A model generated the notes under the pieces. That model did not search any database and was not told the origin of the DNA. It saw only the letters and a program-made list of their open reading frames with translations. A DNA stretch of 64,000 nucleotides from NCBI RefSeq assembly GCF_900112085.1, contig NZ_FOJY01000010.1, forward strand, positions 1 to 64,000, written 5' to 3'. Position numbers and translations under genes: made by a program. This DNA comes from Acetitomaculum ruminis DSM 5522 (GTDB lineage: Bacteria > Bacillota > Clostridia > Lachnospirales > Lachnospiraceae). Positions 8,421 to 16,450 of this stretch are shown here, piece by piece (the first letter of the stretch is position 1; each line of letters opens with the position of its first letter).

Positions 8421-8581
8421 TGAACGCAGTGTAAGCAATCCCCCGCTTCAAAAGCGTAAGCTTTAAGCGGGGGTATAAGCTTACTAGTGTCAGAAGGGGT
8501 TAAAGCCCCTTCTGACAGGTGGCACAAAGTGCCACTGCGTTCATGAGGAAGTAGCGAAGCGGATTCCGAATGTCCGCTTTA
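8421..8581 (+). repeat. 161-bp structured interspersed repeat, copy 1
   Basis: Identical to the copy at 59844-60004 and nearly identical to 24619-24779. Predicted fold: outer stem GAACGCA/TGCGTTC (8422-8428 with 8534-8540). Inside it are a long arm (GTAAGC...GCTTAC extended by CCCCCGCTT/AAGCGGGGG with a GTAA loop), an 11-bp hairpin GTCAGAAGGGG/CCCCTTCTGAC, and a 7-bp hairpin GTGGCAC/GTGCCAC. A 3' tail carries AAGCGGA/TCCGCTT. No reading frame fits. It lies between the divergent flavin reductase-like and cbiQ genes. It looks like a small non-autonomous mobile element or an RNA family. Confidence 0.9.
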
Positions 8582-8707
8582 AACTAATTAAAATAAAAAA
8601 ATAAAGAGATATATAAAAAGTAATGTTGGAATAGTCAAAAAAACAATAAAAAAATAATAAAAAATAATGTTTACTATGGGAATATTTTCGAAAATGCCTC
8701 AAAAAAA

Positions 8708-8736
8708 TTGACAGGAAAAAACCTATGTTTTATCAT
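8708..8736 (+). promoter_or_regulatory. Sigma-A type promoter of cbiQ-cbiO
   Basis: TTGACA (8708-8713), a 17-bp spacer and TATCAT (8731-8736) form a near-consensus promoter about 87 bp before the cbiQ start. The predicted leader of ~80 nt shows no riboswitch I can recognise. The preceding 8582-8707 is AT-rich with nothing else identifiable. Confidence 0.7.
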
Positions 8737-8822
8737 ATATTAACATGCTTTAACTTTATTAATTTAATTGTGTCACATTGATTTGTGTGGCTGTTTATTT
8801 TCATATCAGGAGGGAGAAGAAA

Positions 8823-9776
8823 ATGTATCTTTATCCGTTGGTACTGCTTTTAGCAGCTACCTTTATTGTCTTATGCATAATTTCCTGGACCAAGGAAAAA
8901 TCTCAGGAAGAACAAAATCATGATCATTCCCATAACAAAAAACACAAGCATAAAATAGGTCACGACCATAAAAGTGGAGTTTTTTCCATCGACTACTATG
9001 CTTACATATCAAAAATAAGGGATTGGAATCCCGGATTTAAGGTGGGATTTTCTATTCTGGTTTTGTTTTTATGTGTAGGTTTTGATTCCATCAGTGTTTC
9101 CATGTTTGTTCTCATAACCATGGGTTATCTTACAATCAGTCGTGGAAAAATACCCTTTCATGAATACTTTAACCTGATGACTATTCCCCTTGTATTTATT
9201 ATTGTGGGAAGTATAACCATAGCCGTAAATTTTTCCTTTAAACCAATAGGCCAATACAATTTAAACTGTTACTGGTTTTATATTTACACATCAAAAGAGC
9301 AATTTATTTCCATGGCGGCGATTATGCTCAAAGCATTTGCGGCAGTATCATCTTTATATATGATGTCACTTTCCACACCATCGGGAGAAATTATCTCAGT
9401 ATTAAGAAAAGCTAAAGTTCCAAAGCTTTTAGTAGAATTAATGAGTATGATTTACAGATATATATTTGTAATTATGGAAACTCATAACAAAATGAAAAAT
9501 TCAGCAGAATCAAGACTGGGTTATGTGGACTACAAGACAGCCTTAAGGTCTTTTTCCGGTACTGCAAGTAATTTGCTTATTGTATCCTTAAAAAAGGCAA
9601 ATTCCTACTATGATGCACTATGCGCCAGGGGTTACACCGGAGAATTATTATTTTTGGAGGAGGATAAACCTTTAAAATCAAAACACATTATCTTAGGTGT
9701 TACCTATGTAGTTTTTATGGTTTTACTTTGGGCAACAACAAAATTTGGACTGTTGAATTTTGGAATAAAATTTTAA
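8823..9776 (+). CDS. cbiQ: ECF transporter T component (CbiQ-like) with His-rich N-terminal extension
   Basis: I start at ATG 8823 (317 residues) because AGGAGGGAGAAG lies just upstream; an in-frame start at 8778 has no such site. Residues 5-21 are a membrane segment. Residues 33-49 hold seven histidines (HDHSHNKKHKHKIGHDH). From about 56 the CbiQ family begins (IDYYAYISKIRDWNPGFK), with about five membrane segments and the coupling motif region SRLGYVDYKTALRSF ... CARGYTGE near the C-terminus, which docks on the ATPase. CbiQ is the energy-coupling subunit of cobalt/nickel ECF importers. The His-rich segment suggests Ni/Co handling. The substrate subunit CbiM is absent here, so it must lie elsewhere or be lost. 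Confidence 0.82.
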   Translation: MYLYPLVLLLAATFIVLCIISWTKEKSQEEQNHDHSHNKKHKHKIGHDHKSGVFSIDYYAYISKIRDWNPGFKVGFSILVLFLCVGFDSISVSMFVLITMGYLTISRGKIPFHEYFNLMTIPLVFIIVGSITIAVNFSFKPIGQYNLNCYWFYIYTSKEQFISMAAIMLKAFAAVSSLYMMSLSTPSGEIISVLRKAKVPKLLVELMSMIYRYIFVIMETHNKMKNSAESRLGYVDYKTALRSFSGTASNLLIVSLKKANSYYDALCARGYTGELLFLEEDKPLKSKHIILGVTYVVFMVLLWATTKFGLLNFGIKF

Positions 9777-9830
9777 AAGCAAAATAAATCAATTAGAACA
9801 GTTTTTCTTATAATTAATAAGGAGGATATT

Positions 9831-10652
9831 ATGTCAGAACCAATTTTAGAGGTAAAAGACCTCTGTTATAAATATAATGAAGAAAAGATGGCCCTTAACG
9901 GCATAAATCTTAAAATAAATGAAGGTGAAAAAATAGCTGTTATTGGCTCAAACGGAGCGGGAAAATCCACCTTCTTTCTAAACATAAATGGTGTAATCAG
10001 TCCCACCTCAGGAGCGATATATCACAGAGGAACCATGATTACAAAGAAAAATCTCAATGAATTAAGAAAATATATAGGTATAGTATTTCAGGATGCTGAC
10101 AATCAGATTATTGCATCTACAGTAATGGCTGAAGTATCCTTTGGCCCTATGAATCTAAAGCTTCCAAAAGCAGAGGTTATTGAAAGAGTCGAAGAGGCAC
10201 TGGCTTACATGAATATTTCTGATTTTAAAAACAGACCGCCTCACTACTTAAGCGGCGGAGAAAAAAAGAGAGTAAGTATAGCTGATATTATCGCCATGAA
10301 ACCGGAAATAATAGTTTTTGATGAGCCTACAGCAGCACTGGATCCCTTAAATGCTGCTATGTTAGAGGAAGTATTGGGTAAATTGGGAAATGAAGGAAAA
10401 ACTTTGTTGATATCTACCCATGATGTGGATTTTGCCTATAGATGGGCAGACAGGGCAATAGTTTTTTCCCATGGAAAAATAATAGCAGACGATACTCCTT
10501 TAAACATTTTTAGAAATGATGCTATTTTAAAGGAGGCAAGTCTTAAAAGACCAATAATGTTGGATGTCTATGAGAGTCTTTTGGAGAAAAATATAATCAG
10601 TAATAAAGATGCATATCCAAAAAGTGTAGAAGAGTTCAGAAAAATACTATAA
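9831..10652 (+). CDS. cbiO: ECF transporter ATPase (CbiO-like)
   Basis: A 273-residue ABC ATPase. Walker A is GSNGAGKST (about 40-48), the Q-loop is VFQDADNQI, the signature is LSGGEKKRVS (about 141-150), Walker B is IIVFDEPTAALD (about 163-174), and the H-loop is STHD. The DADNQI segment and C-terminal extension are typical of ECF A components, which pair with CbiQ to drive uptake of cobalt, nickel or vitamins. AAGGAGGATATT precedes ATG 9831. It follows cbiQ by 54 bp, so the pair is one operon driven by the promoter at 8.7 kb. Normally two A subunits or a homodimer are used; only one is encoded here. Confidence 0.9.
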   Translation: MSEPILEVKDLCYKYNEEKMALNGINLKINEGEKIAVIGSNGAGKSTFFLNINGVISPTSGAIYHRGTMITKKNLNELRKYIGIVFQDADNQIIASTVMAEVSFGPMNLKLPKAEVIERVEEALAYMNISDFKNRPPHYLSGGEKKRVSIADIIAMKPEIIVFDEPTAALDPLNAAMLEEVLGKLGNEGKTLLISTHDVDFAYRWADRAIVFSHGKIIADDTPLNIFRNDAILKEASLKRPIMLDVYESLLEKNIISNKDAYPKSVEEFRKIL

Positions 10653-10693
10653 TATTCTGGAAAATAATAAAAGACACACTTAATAGTCTGTCT

Positions 10694-10714
10694 ATTTGTC
10701 GGGGATTGACAAAT
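10694..10714 (+). terminator. Hairpin after cbiO (possible terminator)
   Basis: ATTTGTC (10694-10700) pairs with GACAAAT (10708-10714). There is no T run behind it, so termination is doubtful. The rest of 10715-10884 is AT-rich, with a TATAAT near 10797 and a small GGATC/GATCC hairpin near 10840 ahead of the chemoreceptor. Confidence 0.35.
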
Positions 10715-10884
10715 ACACAAAAATATAGATGCCTAAACTTGCAAAAAAAAATGAATTTACCTCACATTTTTTATTTATTTTTTATATTAATGCTAGTATA
10801 ATTACTTGTGGAAAATACGACTAAAGTACTAGGAAAACGGATCGGCTGATCCATTGTGAGAAAGAATGTGAGGTATAATTAAAA

Positions 10885-12615
10885 ATGAGTAAAAAGGAGA
10901 CAGCATTAATTTCAAAGCACCAAAAAGAATTTGAAAAGTACAAAGACATTAAAGTTAAAAAAATTATTTCAGATACTTTTAACATTATGTGTTATCTTTC
11001 AATTATAATGTCTGTAGTTGCTATTTTTGCAATAGTTGTTAATGAAAGAATGATAATGCGACTAAGAGATGAATCTTTGTTAAGTCTTGAAAAATCACTT
11101 AATTTAAATGTTTCCATCAAAGAATTTGAAAAAAATGTATATAAATCCTTAAGTGCTGCAACACCTGAAGAAGGAGCAAAATATGCTGAAGCTGGTGAAA
11201 GCGCTTTAAAAACAGGTTTTGAAGAGCTTGATAATCTTGAAAAAATGCATAAGAATAATGAAAATATTATTAATGCAATTCAGGCTATCCACGAAGTTTA
11301 TAAAGGAAATGATGCCATAAAAGAAAAAATGGTATCTGAAGAATATGCCGGAAAACTTGAAAAATTATATGAACTTACTGTTACAGAACTTAGTCCTATT
11401 TACGATACCATGTCAGATAATGTAAGTATCATTATTGAAGAACTGGATAAATCAGCCAGAGGATATACCAATACTGCCATAATCCTTTCAAATATTTCTG
11501 TTGCTATATTTTTGTTTTTATTATTTGTCACATATTATGTAAACAGAAAGAGAAACAGAATACTTTCATATGCTATAAATACTCCTGTTGGAGAAATATC
11601 AAATGCCCTTAACCAGTTAGAGCAGGGTAATTTTGAAATCGGACTTGATTACAAATCAGAAAATGAGTTTGGAGAAATTGCAAAAGCTATTAGAAAAAGT
11701 GTTCAAAGTATTGAAAACTATTGCAAAATCGAATCAGATGTCCTTGATAAAATGGCTAATAACAGATTTGATGTTTCCATTGAAGAAGATTTCCAGGGAG
11801 ATTTTGAGGAAGTAAAATTATCAATTGTAAGAATTGTTCAATCTATAAACGAACTTATCCTTGTAATCCAGAATTCTTCAGCTACCATTACAGATGCTGC
11901 CAGAACAGTAAATACCGTTTCTTCAACTATTGCTCAGCAAAGTGAAATTCAGTCAGCTTCTGTGGAAGAGCTTTCAGCCATGGTAAATGAAGTTTCTGAT
12001 AAGATTACCGAAAATGCACAGTCAGCCGCTAAACTGAATGAGTATACAAGAGATTATGTTTCAAAAATCGAAGAAAGCAAGCAGGGTATCGAAAGACTTA
12101 CAGAAGCTATGTCCGATATTAATGCAAAATCTAAGGCTATCGGTGAAATCATTGAAACAGTAAACAGCATTGCTACCCAGACAAAGCTTCTTGCTTTAAA
12201 TGCTTCCATTGAGGCAGCAAGAGCAGGTGAATCAGGAAAAGGTTTTGTTGTGGTTGCAAACCAGATTGGAATTTTGGCAACCCAGTCAGCTGATGCAGTT
12301 AAAGAAACTCAGGATCTTATTGAAGGAAATGAGGAATCTGTTGTAAACGGAAATGAGAGAGTTGCGGCTGTTGGAGAACTTATTAATGAGTTTGTGGAAT
12401 TTGCTGAGAATATTGGCGAAAACATAAATCAATATGCAACCTCCAGTGAGGCTCAGGCAGAAGAACTTAGATCAGTAAGCTACACCACAACTAATTTAGC
12501 AGCCTCTATCCAGGAAAACACCAGTGTTAGTGCGGAAGCCAGGGATTCCAGCGATAAATTACAAATTGAGGCAGAGCAGCTTGAAAATGTACTTTCAAAG
12601 CTTGTTCTTAAATAA
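10885..12615 (+). CDS. Methyl-accepting chemotaxis protein
   Basis: A 576-residue chemoreceptor. Membrane segment 1 is about 30-52 and segment 2 about 198-218. The ~145-residue part between them would be the extracellular sensor and is helical, with a 4-helix-bundle-like pattern. A HAMP region follows, then a long coiled coil. The signalling tip is near 415-455 (SIATQTKLLALNASIEAARA then GESGKGFVVVANQIG). The tip is standard except for QTKLLALNAS where QTNLLALNAA is common. It relays ligand binding to CheA. GTGAGGTATAA before ATG 10885 is the ribosome site. It forms a single-gene unit ended by a terminator. The ligand is unknown. Confidence 0.95.
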   Translation: MSKKETALISKHQKEFEKYKDIKVKKIISDTFNIMCYLSIIMSVVAIFAIVVNERMIMRLRDESLLSLEKSLNLNVSIKEFEKNVYKSLSAATPEEGAKYAEAGESALKTGFEELDNLEKMHKNNENIINAIQAIHEVYKGNDAIKEKMVSEEYAGKLEKLYELTVTELSPIYDTMSDNVSIIIEELDKSARGYTNTAIILSNISVAIFLFLLFVTYYVNRKRNRILSYAINTPVGEISNALNQLEQGNFEIGLDYKSENEFGEIAKAIRKSVQSIENYCKIESDVLDKMANNRFDVSIEEDFQGDFEEVKLSIVRIVQSINELILVIQNSSATITDAARTVNTVSSTIAQQSEIQSASVEELSAMVNEVSDKITENAQSAAKLNEYTRDYVSKIEESKQGIERLTEAMSDINAKSKAIGEIIETVNSIATQTKLLALNASIEAARAGESGKGFVVVANQIGILATQSADAVKETQDLIEGNEESVVNGNERVAAVGELINEFVEFAENIGENINQYATSSEAQAEELRSVSYTTTNLAASIQENTSVSAEARDSSDKLQIEAEQLENVLSKLVLK

Positions 12616-12662
12616 GAATAAAAAAGCGGATTTTAAATGTTAGATTTATTATCATTGATGAG

Positions 12663-12701
12663 AAAATACTGTATGGGGTAAGGCCTGTACAGTATTTTTT
12701 T
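12663..12701 (+). terminator. Terminator after chemoreceptor
   Basis: TACTGTA (12667-12673) pairs with TACAGTA (12688-12694), extended by flanking A/T, then a run of T. Confidence 0.85.
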
Positions 12702-12808
12702 AATTAATAATACATAATATTAAAATATTAGATTGATGTAATGTTTAATAATGTGTAATATTATACATGCAAATGGTTTTAAAAATAGGATTAGAGAGGA
12801 TGGGAGAA

Positions 12809-14389
12809 ATGAGAGGAAACCTTGATAAAAAAACAGATATAAGCTGGCAGGAGCAACTATTAAATGAAGTTGTATTTTTGTATGGAGTTTTTGTTACGGT
12901 GGTTTTTCCAATCCTGTTTCATGATAGATATAATGATATTTTACATGCTAAAGCAGCAGCTTTTGACTATGTTTCAATAGGGGCTATTCTTTTTTGTGGA
13001 ATTGTAATAATATCTTATCTGTTTTCTATAAGAAAACTTCAGGATAAGAAGCTTAAAGACTATCTAAAGGATTTATCTATTATCGATAAGTTTATTATAG
13101 TATTTATGTTTGCAACGACGATTTCCTTTTTGATAAATCCAAATAAATACAACACTTTCTGGGGTGTGGATGGCAGAAGAATAGGCTATCTTGCTCTGAT
13201 GATATGTGGTGTTTCATATTTTTTATATTCAAGATATCTTAAAGACATTGATTTGCTCATGATTTTAACCTTTCTTGCAGCGGTTTTTATATCTCTTATA
13301 GCCATTGCAAATCATCTAGGCTTTGACCCCCTTGATATGTTTGTGACAATGCCGAAGGAAAGCCAGCTTATTTCAACTCTTGGAAACAGGGATTGTCTGG
13401 CGGGATATATAATTCTTTTGTGGCCGGTTTCAATGTTTTATATTTTTAAATCACCAAAAAAACTGTTACGGATTATATCATGGATATATCTTCTAATTTC
13501 CTTTGCAGCGGTAGTGGCTGCAATGTGTGATAGTGCTTATATCGCAATTTTTATTATTGCATTGGTTTCTTTATGTTTTGTGTTTGACAATTATAAAAGC
13601 TTAATAGGTTATTGCTATATTTTCTTAAGTTTTTTTGCTGTTCATATAGTAATGAAATATTTAAGGAATGTAAGAGAAGAATATGCCTGGAAGGCAGAAG
13701 GAATTACTGAGTTTTTAATTAACAATGTATGGATTCTGGCTCTTGCAACAGTGTTTTTCTTATTAATGGCGGTTTTCTTTACTATAATGAAAAAGAAAGA
13801 AATTGATATAGGAAAATTTAAGGTTTTAAGAATAATTGTCTGGATAGCAGCTTTTATTTCAATAGCCTTTTTAATAGGGTTAATGATTTATGTATCATCC
13901 AAATACGAAAGCAAGGCAGAATGTAAAGAAGTTTTTGGAACACTGGCAAACTATATTTATTTTGATGAAAGTTTTGGCAGTAGCAGAGGAAGAATATGGA
14001 ACATCGCACTAAAGACATTTCTTGCCATGCCTTTTATCAATAAAATTTTTGGATACGGACCAGCAGGCTTTAGATATGCTTTGGTGGAGTTTTTGGAAGA
14101 GTCAGTATACACTTTCAAAAGCGGAAGGCTTATTGATGCTCATAATGAGTTTTTACAATATCTTGTTACATTGGGAATTTTTGGAATAATAAGTTATTTT
14201 GGAATTTTTATTTCAGCTATTATCAGATTTGCTAAAAACAGAAAGAAAGATTTTTTGGTGGCAGGAGCTTTGGTTACTACAGCAGCTTTTTTATCCCAGG
14301 GAATTATAAATAATACCCATATATATATTGAACCACTTTTGTTTTTATTATTGGCAATTGCTGAAGCAAAAATAAGAGAGGTTAAATGA
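12809..14389 (+). CDS. O-antigen ligase/polymerase-like membrane protein
   Basis: A polytopic protein of about 526 residues with roughly a dozen hydrophobic segments. It carries the Wzy_C/O-antigen-ligase signature in its large loop: SSRGRIWNIALKTFL, FGYGPAGF, and DAHNEFLQYLVTLGIFGI, where the DAHN histidine is typical. Such proteins join polysaccharide repeat units or attach glycans outside the membrane. I prefer ATG 12809, with GAGAGG about 9 bases upstream; in-frame ATGs at 12800 and 12767 are alternatives. It is isolated from the polysaccharide cluster at 48-56 kb but could serve it. Downstream 14390-14480 shows no clear terminator. Confidence 0.75.
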   Translation: MRGNLDKKTDISWQEQLLNEVVFLYGVFVTVVFPILFHDRYNDILHAKAAAFDYVSIGAILFCGIVIISYLFSIRKLQDKKLKDYLKDLSIIDKFIIVFMFATTISFLINPNKYNTFWGVDGRRIGYLALMICGVSYFLYSRYLKDIDLLMILTFLAAVFISLIAIANHLGFDPLDMFVTMPKESQLISTLGNRDCLAGYIILLWPVSMFYIFKSPKKLLRIISWIYLLISFAAVVAAMCDSAYIAIFIIALVSLCFVFDNYKSLIGYCYIFLSFFAVHIVMKYLRNVREEYAWKAEGITEFLINNVWILALATVFFLLMAVFFTIMKKKEIDIGKFKVLRIIVWIAAFISIAFLIGLMIYVSSKYESKAECKEVFGTLANYIYFDESFGSSRGRIWNIALKTFLAMPFINKIFGYGPAGFRYALVEFLEESVYTFKSGRLIDAHNEFLQYLVTLGIFGIISYFGIFISAIIRFAKNRKKDFLVAGALVTTAAFLSQGIINNTHIYIEPLLFLLLAIAEAKIREVK

Positions 14390-14480
14390 CAGGTTAGAAG
14401 AGACTCACTGCTTAGCATACTTACACGATAGAAATAATAAAGATTAAAAATAAAAACCTAAAACGAAGACCCTTAAAAAA

Positions 14481-14855
14481 TTATTTTATTATTGATTGAA
14501 GATAAAGATTTTTAATGGCTTCAAAGCTGTCATTACTTAAATCGTGTTCTATTTTACAGGCATCTTCTGCAGCAATCTCTCTTTCCACTCCTAATTGTAC
14601 AAGCCAGGAAGTAAGAATCTGATGTCTTTCGTAAATTCGCTCGGCAATTTTTAATCCGTCTTCGGTTAAAGTAATGAAATTATTGTCATCCATCTTTACC
14701 AGACCGTTTAATCTGAGATTTTTAATAGCTACTGATATACTGGATTTTTTATAATTCATTTCGTGGGCAATATCAATAGAGCGTACATTTCCTAATTTTT
14801 TGGAAAGTATAAGTATAGTTTCGAGGTAATCTTCCCCAGATTCGTGAATTTGCAT
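14481..14855 (-). CDS. DtxR/MntR-family metal-dependent repressor
   Basis: A 124-residue protein with the N-terminal winged helix (SGEDYLETILILSKKLG, then IDIAHEMNYKKSSISVAIKN as recognition helix, and a wing around GLVKMDDNNFITLTEDG). The dimerisation/metal region has ERHQILTSWLVQLGV and AAEDACKIEHDLS. The His77-Glu-Cys-Glu-His pattern (ERH...EDACKIEH) matches MntR/DtxR metal ligands, with Cys favouring the iron/DtxR-like variant. The SH3-like third domain is absent, as in MntR. Metal-bound dimers repress metal transporters. No transporter gene is adjacent; cbiQ-cbiO lies 4 kb away. It is convergent with the O-antigen ligase gene. Confidence 0.85.
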   Translation of the reverse strand: MQIHESGEDYLETILILSKKLGNVRSIDIAHEMNYKKSSISVAIKNLRLNGLVKMDDNNFITLTEDGLKIAERIYERHQILTSWLVQLGVEREIAAEDACKIEHDLSNDSFEAIKNLYLQSIIK

Positions 14856-15241
14856 AAAATGTCCCTCACATTCATTTAAAATTTGTTTAATTTACATTCA
14901 AAAGTTTAAAAGTCATTATAGCATATTGCATACAATAATTCCAGTTTAATAATGATGAATTCATCTTTTACAAAAAAACATAATGAAATTTATATATATT
15001 TTATAAATATCGGGGGAAAATCGTCAAAAGTGCCAAATATTCAAAATAATTGTAAAATACGCTTGACTCAATAATTTTTTTTAAACAATTGTTATAATAA
15101 TATTAAATTAAAAGTAATATTTATAAAAATCGGTTTGGAAAACAAAGACTTGGAAGGAGGGATTGGTGAGAGGGCAATAAAATAGGTTAATTAACAGATT
15201 GTTAGATTTTATTATTTTACTAAGAAAGGGAGTGAGACGGT
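14856..15241. other. Divergent intergenic region with palindromes and an orphan ribosome site
   Basis: 386 bp between the divergent DtxR-type gene and the PLP-like gene. It holds a 12-bp palindrome GATGAATTCATC (14954-14965), the motif GTGCCAAATATTCA (15030-15043), a 10-bp palindrome AACAATTGTT (15084-15093) that overlaps a TATAAT (15093-15098), and a TTGACT 24 bp before it (too far for a normal -35). A strong ribosome-site-like AAGGAGG (15154-15160) precedes only a 4-codon GTG frame (15166-15180), so the ~140-nt leader may be regulatory. No RNA family recognised. Confidence 0.5.
15030..15043. promoter_or_regulatory. Intergenic motif GTGCCAAATATTCA (copy 2)
   Basis: Differs from the copies at 4111 and 37692 by one or two bases. 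It lies 50 bp upstream of the TATAAT box of the PLP-like gene. Confidence 0.3.
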
Positions 15242-16375
15242 ATGAGGAAAGAAGAACAGTCAGAGGGGACGTATGAAGCAACTTTGACTACCGGAAATAA
15301 CGCTATGGCACCGGACATTCTAGGTTTGCCTATTTACAGGACTTCTGTGTTTAAGCGAATGATTCCCGATAGAAAAAGGTCTAATGTACAGTCTTCCGGA
15401 AATCTTTCGGCGAAGGCGCTGGCAAAGAAAATGGCCTCTTATGATTATGGGGTAACAGCACTGACTTTTCTTAATGCATATAAGGCAATGGCGGCGACAT
15501 TTTCTTTATTCAACAGTGGAGACATAGTCGTTATTCCTACGACGATGTCCAGTTGGAATTATAAGATGCTTATGGATATATTTGCAATATACCGTTTGAA
15601 TCATATTTCAATTGATATTTCAAATATGATTGAAGTCAGAAAGGTATTAGCTTGTAAAGCTTACAAAGGAAAGGTTGCAGCTTTCTTTATTGAAACACCT
15701 TCATTGCCACTGATGAAAGTAGCAGATATCGAGGAAATCGCAAAAGTTGCGCATCTAAGTAAGAGTAAGGTTATTGTTGATAACACTCTTATGACACCAC
15801 ATATGCAAAAGCCTCTCCTTAACGGAGCAGACATAGTGATGTATTTTTCAGGTCTTAATATAGTGGATGCCGGTAATGTGGAAGGCTCGATAGTTGTAGT
15901 TGAAGATCCGGATGTTGGAATTAAACTTAAGACAGTTAAAAAGATTAGCGATGGGGACATGGGAGAAGTTGAGGCTTTTGTTATTCTTCAGGGTCTTAAG
16001 TCAATGAAAAGCAGGATCGATACTCGTTGCAAGAACGCGGCAGGAATTTGTGGAAAGTTGATGAAAAATGAACTTATCAAAAAAGTTTACTATCCTGGTG
16101 ATCAGTCATCTAAGGGATATTGGATTCAGCTTAAGCAGGCAAGAGGATTTGGTGAGGTATTTACATTTGAGTTAGATGCAAAGGTAAACCCGGAAAAATT
16201 TATTGAGAATTTGAAAATAATCAATACTGATGAGAATAATCTTTCAGCAGGATATTACCTTACAGCAGTTGCCAAAGAAGAGTATGAAGGCAGACTTTTA
16301 GGTTTGTACTGCGGAACAGGAAATGTAGATGATGTTCTTACAGATATTGAACTAGCCTTACTTGGGGCGATATAG
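15242..16375 (+). CDS. Cys/Met-metabolism PLP-fold protein lacking the PLP lysine (pseudoenzyme)
   Basis: A 377-residue protein that aligns by eye with cystathionine gamma-synthase/gamma-lyase. Recognisable parts: the GDIVVIPTTMSSWNYKML segment; AAFFIETPSLPLMKVADIEE; KVIVDNTLMTPHMQKPLLNG, with the ring-pairing Asp180; and ADIVM at 196-200. In the family ADIVVHSATKYLNGHSD follows, with the PLP-binding Lys. Here residues 201-208 read YFSGLNIV, with no Lys near. The N-terminal RSGNPT and FSSGMAA motifs are also lost. It is therefore unlikely to do normal PLP chemistry and may be a regulator, scaffold or repurposed fold. The frame is intact with a good ribosome site (AAAGGGAGTG), so it is not a decayed gene by reading frame. 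Confidence 0.75.
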   Translation: MRKEEQSEGTYEATLTTGNNAMAPDILGLPIYRTSVFKRMIPDRKRSNVQSSGNLSAKALAKKMASYDYGVTALTFLNAYKAMAATFSLFNSGDIVVIPTTMSSWNYKMLMDIFAIYRLNHISIDISNMIEVRKVLACKAYKGKVAAFFIETPSLPLMKVADIEEIAKVAHLSKSKVIVDNTLMTPHMQKPLLNGADIVMYFSGLNIVDAGNVEGSIVVVEDPDVGIKLKTVKKISDGDMGEVEAFVILQGLKSMKSRIDTRCKNAAGICGKLMKNELIKKVYYPGDQSSKGYWIQLKQARGFGEVFTFELDAKVNPEKFIENLKIINTDENNLSAGYYLTAVAKEEYEGRLLGLYCGTGNVDDVLTDIELALLGAI

Positions 16376-16405
16376 ATAGAATATTAATTTAAGTATTCAT
16401 AAAAG

Positions 16406-16440
16406 ATGAGCACATGGGTAAAGTCCTATGTGCTCATTTA
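16406..16440. terminator. Terminator between convergent genes
   Basis: ATGAGCACAT (16406-16415) pairs perfectly with ATGTGCTCAT (16428-16437). It separates the PLP-like gene from the minus-strand CLC gene and may work both ways. Confidence 0.8.
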
Positions 16441-16450
16441 ATGTCAGGCT

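Noticed and set aside
8330-8527. 65-codon minus-strand ORF over structured repeat copy 1
   Set aside because: It is formed by the repeat's palindromes; the protein has no family-like features.
8778-8822. Upstream start for cbiQ
   Set aside because: No ribosome site before 8778, while AGGAGGGAGAAG precedes ATG 8823.
10715-10884. c-di-GMP riboswitch before the chemoreceptor
   Set aside because: The conserved GEMM-type bases (GACGCAAAGCC-like) are not present; only a small hairpin is seen.
15242-16375. Ordinary cystathionine gamma-synthase/lyase
   Set aside because: The PLP lysine region is not conserved, so it should not be annotated as an active enzyme without test.
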